A stretch of 64,000 nucleotides of DNA from Suillus spraguei (taxonomy: Eukaryota > Basidiomycota > Agaricomycetes > Boletales > Suillaceae), in assembly GCA_016800925.1 (NCBI GenBank), contig JABCPU010000119.1:1-64000 (forward strand), written 5' to 3'. Position numbers and translations under genes: made by a program. The notes beneath the pieces were generated by a model, which had not been told where the DNA came from, searched no databases, and saw only the letters and a list, made by a program, of their open reading frames with translations. Shown here piece by piece: positions 57,174-64,000 of this stretch (within the stretch, counting starts at the first letter, position 1; every line of letters begins with the position of its first letter).

Positions 57174-59736
57174 TCATAATACGCCAGGTATTTCGATCGT
57201 CTGATACATTTGTATCAAGTCGCCGTCGCGCAAATCCTCATAGTTCTGCAAACTGATTCCGCATTCAGTACCTTTCTTCACCTCCAACATATCCTTCTTG
57301 TGCTGCTTGAGCGCATCGAGGACACCCTCATAGATTACTTGGCCATTGCGAACAACTCGAGCCCCTTTTGACTTCTCGACGGTGCCATTACTGACTCTGC
57401 AACCTGCGATCTTCTTGGTCGTTTTCCCCTTTAGGTGGATATCAAAAAGTTGTAAAACAGTTGCCTCGCCGGTAACTTTAGTCTCATAGGTGCAAGGCAG
57501 CAATGCGGTGACGCGGTCTCGGACCTCGTCCATGATCCGATATATGATTTTTGACGAGTAAATTGGGACATGGTTCTGTGCCGCAACAGTCTCCACTGAA
57601 CGCGGAGTTTTGACCGAAAAGGCGACAATTATACCTGTGTGCGCAGTATCAGCATGTCGACCCCAAATAAATTATCACAACTCGGGTCCCTACCCTCAGC
57701 AGCCTTGGCCATCATCACATCGCTCTCCATTACATCCCCCACCCCTGTGGATACGACCTTAACGCGAGCCTTTTCATTCCCGATGCCTTCCAGCGCGCCC
57801 ACAACGGCCTCAACACTCCCGCTCACATCACCTTTGATCACTAGCCGGAGCTCTTTAGGGCCGCCATCTAATACATTCCTCACATCATGACTCTTATCCT
57901 CTTCCTTCCGGACTCTTTCGCGCTCTGCAGCGCGCGCGATATTAATTGCCTCCGCATCAATCAAAACGGTTTCCACTTCCTTTTTCCTAACCCTATTTGC
58001 AAGAGCTTTCTTTACGTCGCCCTCGTTACCCTGCACGACTTCATCACCTGCGCTCGGAAGTGACCGCCACCCAGACACGGTGACCGCCATTCCAGGATAT
58101 GCGGCCTTAACAGGTGCGCCTGATGAATCCGACATAAGACGGACTTTCCCGTAAGATGTGCCTGCCAGGATGTGAGCACCAGGAGTTAAACGCCCACGTA
58201 AAACCAGAACTGTCGCAGTAGGCCTGTAAATGAATGGGAGGTTAATCGAGGATGGTATAGCGCTTCTGAACCTACCCAAGACCTTTGTGCATCCTCGATT
58301 CGATGACATGCCCATAGACTGGCCCATCTTGCTCTGCACGTAAATCCTGTACTTCGGCCATCAATGACAGGGTGTCTATGAGGTCATTCAATCCATGTCC
58401 TGTCAATCCGGATACTTCAACGGATGGAACGTCTCCCCCAAATGCCTCCAGCTGGACGCCCTCAGCAAGGAGCGCATGCTGGACTTTTTCCTGCACAGCC
58501 CTTTCCGTTGAGCCGCTATAACAAGGCGACTCAGAAAATACCCACCACATCTGCTTCTGGTTTATCAACCTTGTTGATAGCCACGATGACCCCAACTTTG
58601 TCTTGCTCTCCCTTGATAAGCTTGATAACCTCTTTTGTCTGAGGCATCACACCATCATCCGCTGCCACCACAAGGACAACTATGTCCGTAACACTAGCAC
58701 CACGCGAGCGCATTGCAGAAAAGGCAGCATGTCCGGGTGTGTCAAGAAATGTAATTGTGCCACTAGAGGATCCCTTGACAGGGACCGAAAAGGCACCAAT
58801 ATGCTGCGTAATACCACCAGCCTCATTATCAGCAACAGATGCTGAGCGAAGGGTATCAAGAAGAGTGGTTTTACCGTGGTCAACATGACCCATGATGGTA
58901 ATGATGGGTGGGCGTGTGGGAAGTTTAGTTGGGTCAGGATGTGGAACACTGAACATTGATTAAGTATGCAATCACATCAGATATCTCAGAATACGTACGG
59001 TGGGTATATATCAAAAGCAGCTTCATCATTGACGATAGGATTGCGGCCAAATTCTTCCGCGAGAAGGGCAGCATAATCGGATGTCAACACTACAGTAAAA
59101 CATCAGCAACGGAACGGGAAAGGGATTGAACGAGCGGGACCATGATCATATGACGCCTCAGCCGCCATCCCTGCATCGACCATCTTGCGTTGAAGTAGTG
59201 CTGCAATTGTTGAGTCCAGGTAAACCCCATGAAGACATCAGTAACTTACTTTGCCGCACATTTAATAGTCTTGCTAGTTGACCAACGGAAACTGTCGTAG
59301 GAATGTATATCTGAGAGGGCGACGAGCGCGTCCCTATACGAGGCGCTTTGGCTCGCTGCAATTTCCGAGGAGAGGTAGAGCCACGGCTAGAAGCATCGGA
59401 TGCCCTTGTTAAAATATTATTCATAGCAGGTTGTGATTGAGGAGCTGCGGGACGAGCCCATTTTGAAGCGGAGGGAGCGAGTCCACGACGCAAATGCACA
59501 CCTCGAAAGTCATCAGAGTCGCGATTTAAAGACGTCAGTTGTGCCCTGGGCCATTTGCTCGAGGTTGGATGTGGAGGAAGAACAGAGTCAACAGATGACC
59601 ATTCCGATGGCTAGCGAAAATGTTATGGCACTGTCATAAAAGTTGTAACGGTGCCCACCTTGAGTTTAGTTGCCGTTGATGCATACCTCCGCTGTGTGAG
59701 CTGAAAAGCGCAAATACCTGCTTTGCGACGATGCAT
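57174..59736 (-). CDS. MTIF2: Mitochondrial translation initiation factor IF-2
   Basis: GTPase that places initiator fMet-tRNA on the mitochondrial small subunit. ATG 59734-59736 opens a basic presequence ([20 protein letters not shown]). The N-terminal IF2 segment ([40 protein letters not shown]) leads to the GTPase domain: [20 protein letters not shown] (G1), [13 protein letters not shown] (G2), [20 protein letters not shown] (G3), [15 protein letters not shown] (G4). Then the beta-barrel ([20 protein letters not shown]), [20 protein letters not shown] and the C-terminal domains ([40 protein letters not shown]), ending [11 protein letters not shown], stop at 57174. First intron 59611-59658; others are short and canonical. 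No frame defects seen. Confidence 0.94.
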
Positions 59737-60274
59737 CCGAGGTGCTCGTCGAGGTCACTGGCGTCTTCTAATGAACGCAAGTAATTGCTTACGTAATGTA
59801 TGCCATCACTTGAGGTCCCGGGTTCAACCATGACGGGAAGCTTTGAGCCATACGAACCGTTGAATCTGATAACTTGTACACCGATGCACCACTTGTTTAT
59901 CGATATATCAGATTTGCCTACGTAGTTATAACTTAGTCTTCGCTTATAACTGTCACATACTACGCTGGCAAAAGTACGGAAAGCTTGTGTTTGACTCTAG
60001 TATCGCGGAGTGTATGTATATATAATGTCGCTAATGAGCCAGCAATTTGGCCAGATATCGTAGAATTGAATTGCCGGGTTATGAGCGGCTAGACTGTAGA
60101 ATGATGCATGATATACAACAGAGCGACAGAACAACACGAGTACAAAATAAGAGTGAAATGGACAACCGATAGAGAGACAAAAAGTAAAGGAACACATAAA
60201 TACCGCACCAACAGATCCCATGTATATCGACGCATCCTGAGTAAACGTAAACCTTTCCTGATACTACACGTGCA
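59737..60274. other. Intergenic, no gene seen
   Basis: Holds the MTIF2 promoter and the 3' region of the next minus-strand gene. Confidence 0.4.
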
Positions 60275-60325
60275 CTACTCCACCATCCTTCCAGTTCTGA
60301 CAATCTGCAAGAGGACGTGGCCGGA

Positions 60326-61735
60326 TCAACCCCGCCCTGCACTCACCCGGCCCCAGCTTCCCTCACTACCACTATCAAAATCACTCCCCTCGTCAAAGTC
60401 TGCAAAAGGATTATGCGAGCGCGCACGTCCGATTCGCGACACCGACATTTCCTCTCCATCCCCATCTGACGCCTCGCCAAACGACATAAACTCATCCTCG
60501 CTCGTTATAGAGGGCGACAGAGAGCTTGCAGCACCTGAGAGGGACGCGCGCTGCTCGAGTGGGGACAGCACGGCAAATGGCGAGCCAGAGCGGCTACCGC
60601 TGCTCCCAAGGCTCAGGACGTCGATGTTTGGGGAGGAGAAGACACTGTGTGATGAAGGTGGGGAGAGCAGGACAGGCGGGGTGGGCGCGGCGGGATAACG
60701 TTCTGATAGTGATTCCACAACGCTGATGTTGTCACTCATATTCTCGTGTATAGTCGCGCCGGTGTTGCTGTTGATGTTGATGCTGACATGGTCGTCCTCG
60801 ACGCCAACGTCTACACGCCTGCCTTGCACATCTACCCTGATGCGCGGATTCGTATCCAAGCGCTGTGAAGACCAGCTCGACTGTGTGCGAGAGCGCACAG
60901 GTGTGCGCACAACCGGGGAAAATGGACGAGCGGGGTAGGCGGCACTTGTGCGAGGGGTATCAGGAAGGATGGGGCCGAATGGCGGGCTAGGAGGAGGGGA
61001 AGAAGAATGGGAAGACGGGGCAAAAATATAGTAGTGTTTTCCTCGCGTTCACCGTCACTCGCGGTGTGGGAAGAGGCTCTCGAGTGGGCACGTGTAGGCA
61101 TGCGAGTGGATACAGATAGCGTATCTGTGAGAGGGGAAGAGATGTTGGAGATGACATGGGTGGGTGCTAGCGGAGTGTGCGTTAGGGATGTAAAGGACTG
61201 TATATGTTTGATCAGCATTTGGGAGGGTGCGGTACGATAGAAACGGAAGAAATACATCATCTATTGTGGTAGATATGCTCCCTTCGTCTGTGTCAGGGAT
61301 CACTCTGACTCTTCGCCTCACACTTGTGGCTTGGGCGGTGCGATGTACCTTATTTCGCCATTCGTCGACGAGGCCGAGGTTAAGGCCTTCCAGTTCAATG
61401 GAATCTTCTTCTCTTGCAGGACTCCTTTTCCTCGGATCAGTACCACTGGGACCCGGGTCCCCAGACCCAGACCCTCTGGTGGATGGCACAGGAATGGGAC
61501 CTCCACGTCGAGCACGGCGCTTGGCGAGGAAGTCCTCTGCCCAACGCTCTATGGCAGGGGCGATGTGGGGTTCGAAGACAAACTGAAGAGTATATTAGAG
61601 AGATGTGTTGGAAAGCGTGCGAGGACGGAATGGGATTTTTGTAGACATAAGACAGAAAGTCACCTCATGAAAAGCAACAGCAGCAGCAACACTTGCAATA
61701 GCTGCAACGACGTACACCGCTACTGGCGCTGGCAT
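60326..61735 (-). CDS. Single-pass membrane protein of unknown function, disordered tail
   Basis: ATG 61733-61735 gives an N-terminal membrane helix (MPAPVAVYVVAAIASVAAAV), followed by FVFEPHIAPAIERWAEDFLA, KRRARRGG, a linker, LEGLNLGLVDEWRNKVHRTA, then a long Ser/Pro-rich part (TPLAPTHVISNISSPLTDTL, ENMSDNISVVESLSERYPAA, SITSEDEFMSFGEASDGDGE, SHNPFADFDEGSDFDSGSEG). The pattern of short anchor, EP(H)IAP motif and long acidic tail is one I associate with an uncharacterised agaricomycete family. Around 61022-61040 the frame changes; either a homopolymer T5 (minus strand) has lost a base, or a 50-nt intron with a poor donor lies at about 61040-61089. The end could be 60326, or 60275 if a GTGAGT donor at the tail is used. 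Confidence 0.55.
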
Positions 61736-63033
61736 GGCGATCAATCCGATCAGTAGCTGACTATTATTCGATGGTGAGAAGTTGGAGCACTACCAGGGGT
61801 CAGTTACTAATTCTAGTTGGTCGAATGTGCTTGATGACTTGGACGATGTAAAATATATTTATCAACGTCGTCAGTGGTGGCGAGCACGAAAAGGAGGAGA
61901 TGTAAGAGTTGTTGCTTGCTGTGGTCGATTTGCAACAAGCCTGGAAGGCGCCCGTTCCGCATGCCCAATTATTACTCAATCGACACCCGAAATCGGTTGC
62001 TTCCGGGTTTATCCTCGGGCGCACGCCGAGTGGCGAGTATTGAATCTTCTACAGTGACATAGCGTCTGACTCGGACATCGTCTACTTCGTGCTTCAGTTA
62101 TAGACCCCCATGGATCACCTATTCTCTGGGTGCAGTTCATAGTCAGCGGTTACCCTGGCCAGTCAGAATACCGTAATTCTTCAAACCATGGATGTGTGAG
62201 TCACCACTCAGGTCTGACGGACCAAATTGAACGGCCTCCGTGAATTACAAGCATACCAGGAGTCTGGAGAACCATTCGCCGAAGTACAGTGCAAGCATCT
62301 CTGGCGAAGACGATCATTCAGCATCTCTTTCTTTGGTAATGCAATGTTTGTATTCTCAATTGTGACTCACTGAGATATGTGATATAACAACCAGCCCAAA
62401 CTCATTCTTTCCACCACATGCACATCTGTGTGGTACACCCATTGGGACTGTTAACAGGGCATTCCGCGGACTGGGAGGGAGGTAAGTAAACGGTATACTC
62501 AATATCCGTATTTCAAAATGTTGTCAAGGGGTCAACAATCTTCTCCGCACATTTTCACTGATACAGGTTCTGACGGATCATACCGCTGAGGTTCCAATCA
62601 TACTGATCCGGGGAAGTACTACGGTTAATAAGACGCCACGCGCCCAGACCTATCCGATCCAACACCGCAGCTCACGGTGATGAAGAATCTCACTCTGGAC
62701 AAGCATGCAGTGAATGTATTTCAGTTGCTCCACCGTTACGACTCTTCTAGTTCATTGTGCGGTATTAACTGTGTTTGCGGTAGCTAGTCAATTGTCCGAG
62801 GGTTTTGATGAGGCTGGTTATCAACTTGAATGCCTGACAGTAAAAAGGATTTGGGTTACCGATCTGGTGGACCTCGAGTCATGGAAGAATAAATTTAAGT
62901 ACTCGTGGAGGTATCTCATTTTATCGTGTTGTTTCATGCTGGCAGAGTGCAACAATTTTATTGATGCAAATATGATAAGACAGCTGCAACAAGTGACGAG
63001 GATAACAGACATGAAAAAAAACTACCTAGAACG
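61736..63033. other. Intergenic, no gene supported
   Basis: Plus-strand frames at 61782-62057 and 62714-63040 are short and lack family patterns. Confidence 0.4.
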
Positions 63034-64000
63034 TCAGTAACCTTCTCCAACTTCACATAAGGTCTCCAAGAACAATTTCAGATCCTCTTGCTCAATTTCG
63101 AGCACGCTGGCATCAAAGGTATTGTGGCGCGATCGTGCATTACAGCGTGTTTTGCTTCGATGAATGCTAGACCAAACTCGCTGAAGTTTGAAGTGAACCA
63201 TGTGCATTAATACTAGTGAGAAGAGGTGAACCTTGGACTTACTTTCTCCTGACATCCCCAAAGTCAAGTGCCCCCATGATACCGACCACAATATATGTCT
63301 GCGTCTTTTCGTTCAGGCAAGCGACGACAAATGGGAGCGACTTCTTTCCTTTTCCTTGGAGGCCACCAATTTTTGTCCCTGGGAGGCGGTCACGAAGCGC
63401 ATCTACTAGCCAAAGTCCTAGGCGTGCAAGAACCCCGGGATGTGCGAAGAGAGCAAGATCGGGCCCTTGTGAGAGTACCACGACACGATGTGAGCGCATT
63501 GTTCGAATGTCCTGCTTGTCTATTATCGACGTCCCTTGCCGAATAATAGCACGATGAAGTGACATTGCGAGTGACAAAGCGTCTCTCAGGGGTACAATAC
63601 TAAACGCAATTATTCCAGAATATATGTCAAGGGAAGGAATGAGTACTTACTCTGACAGAGCATCATAAGCAGCCCAGAAATTCTTCACCCACCATGTCCT
63701 TTCCTTCCGCTCTTCGCCGTCAACATCTGCACCCACATCGTCATCCCCATCCCTTTGTTTGCTACTGACTTCTATCCGCTTTTCCCGCTGCTCCTCCCCA
63801 TTCCGCTCTCCTTCCCATAATCTCCCCCCACCGAACCACTCACCTCCGTGCCGTGCGCCTTCAACCTCAACCTCCATCCTGATGCCACCTGCGACGTCGA
63901 GCAATGCACTCACTGCTTCTACAGCATCTGCTGCACCGAGAGGGGAAGCACGGTACCCAAAGCATCTCGCAAAAGATGGATACGTTAACTCAACAAGGCC
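63034..64000 (-). CDS. CDC45: CDC45 (CMG helicase subunit), C-terminal part, cut by window edge, one frameshift
   Basis: Replication factor that joins MCM2-7 and GINS to form the replicative helicase. Only the C-terminal ~290 residues are in the window; the 5' part lies beyond 64000. Visible: ALVELTYPSFARCFGYRASP, AVSALLDVAGGIRMEVEVEG, WWVKNFWAAYDALSE, LSLAMSLHRAIIRQGTSIID, KQDIRTMRSHRVVVLSQGPD, LALFAHPGVLARLGLWLVDA, LRDRLPGTKIGG, LPFVVACLNEKTQTYIVVGI, MGALDFGDVRR, then FGLAFIEAKH. At 63150-63153 (A4 on the minus strand) the frame slips by one base; the next frame gives CNARSRHNTFDASVLEIEQE, LKLFLETLCEVGEGY and the stop at 63034-63036. Two introns, about 63592-63652 and 63178-63242. An essential single-copy gene is unlikely to be a pseudogene, so a base-call error is the simplest reading. 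Confidence 0.92.

Noticed and set aside
59800..59840. CCGGGTTCAACC as a tRNA T-arm
   Set aside because: The stem cannot form and the region is MTIF2 upstream sequence.

Overview
The window is nuclear DNA of a filamentous basidiomycete, most likely an agaricomycete. The genes are interrupted by many short introns (about 45-65 nt). The gene families also fit: a GH45 of the basidiomycete (Cel45A-like) type, GH55, a DUF6532 repeat-family protein, a chromodomain Ty3/gypsy retrotransposon, a single-chain GOGAT, LST8, CHORD/CS and ECO1. I joined exons by hand from splice signals and protein-family patterns. Exon ends given to the base were read from the sequence; ranges marked approximate were not resolved.

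Layout. 1-5.7 kb: a DUF6532 repeat-family gene, a near-perfect 77-bp palindrome and a doubtful small gene. 5.8-28 kb: a sugar porter (-), a GH13 amylase-like GPI-type enzyme (+), an uncharacterised Ser-rich gene (+), a small IF1-like gene (+), a membrane-anchored GH5 exo-beta-1,3-glucanase (-), a GH55 exo-beta-1,3-glucanase (+), an unrecognised gene (-), a 261-bp MITE and a GH45 (-). 28-31 kb: ECO1 cohesin acetyltransferase (+) and an unknown multi-exon gene (-). 31.3-38.5 kb: glutamate synthase GLT1 (-). 41-43.8 kb: LST8 (-) and a 59-residue Tudor/SH3-like protein (+). 45.5-53.3 kb: ALKBH7-like (-) and a mitochondrial carrier (+), divergent, with a 5,417-bp chromovirus inserted between them. 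55.7-64 kb: CHORD/CS (+), mitochondrial IF-2 (-), a membrane protein (-) and the C-terminal part of CDC45 (-), cut by the window edge.

Functionally, the 5.8-28 kb block groups four glucan-active enzymes (alpha-glucan, two beta-1,3-glucan, one beta-1,4-glucan) with a hexose-type transporter. Two of the enzymes carry membrane-anchor signatures (type II anchor in GH5, GPI-like tail in GH13), so fungal cell-wall remodelling is as plausible as plant-wall degradation. The rest is housekeeping: nitrogen assimilation and TORC1/2 (GLT1, LST8), DNA replication and cohesion (CDC45, ECO1) and mitochondrial function (IF1-like, ALKBH7-like, carrier, MTIF2).

The most unusual signals are in gene structure. 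Seven introns appear to start with GC (GCRAG) instead of GT, and four secreted or anchored glucan hydrolases each contain a 3-8 nt microexon. Frameshifts in a few otherwise well-preserved genes, mostly at short homopolymers, suggest residual assembly errors or recent mutations. Large stretches of the window (17.5-20.6, 25.1-27.0, 38.5-41.0, 43.8-45.5 and 53.3-55.7 kb) show no gene I can support.
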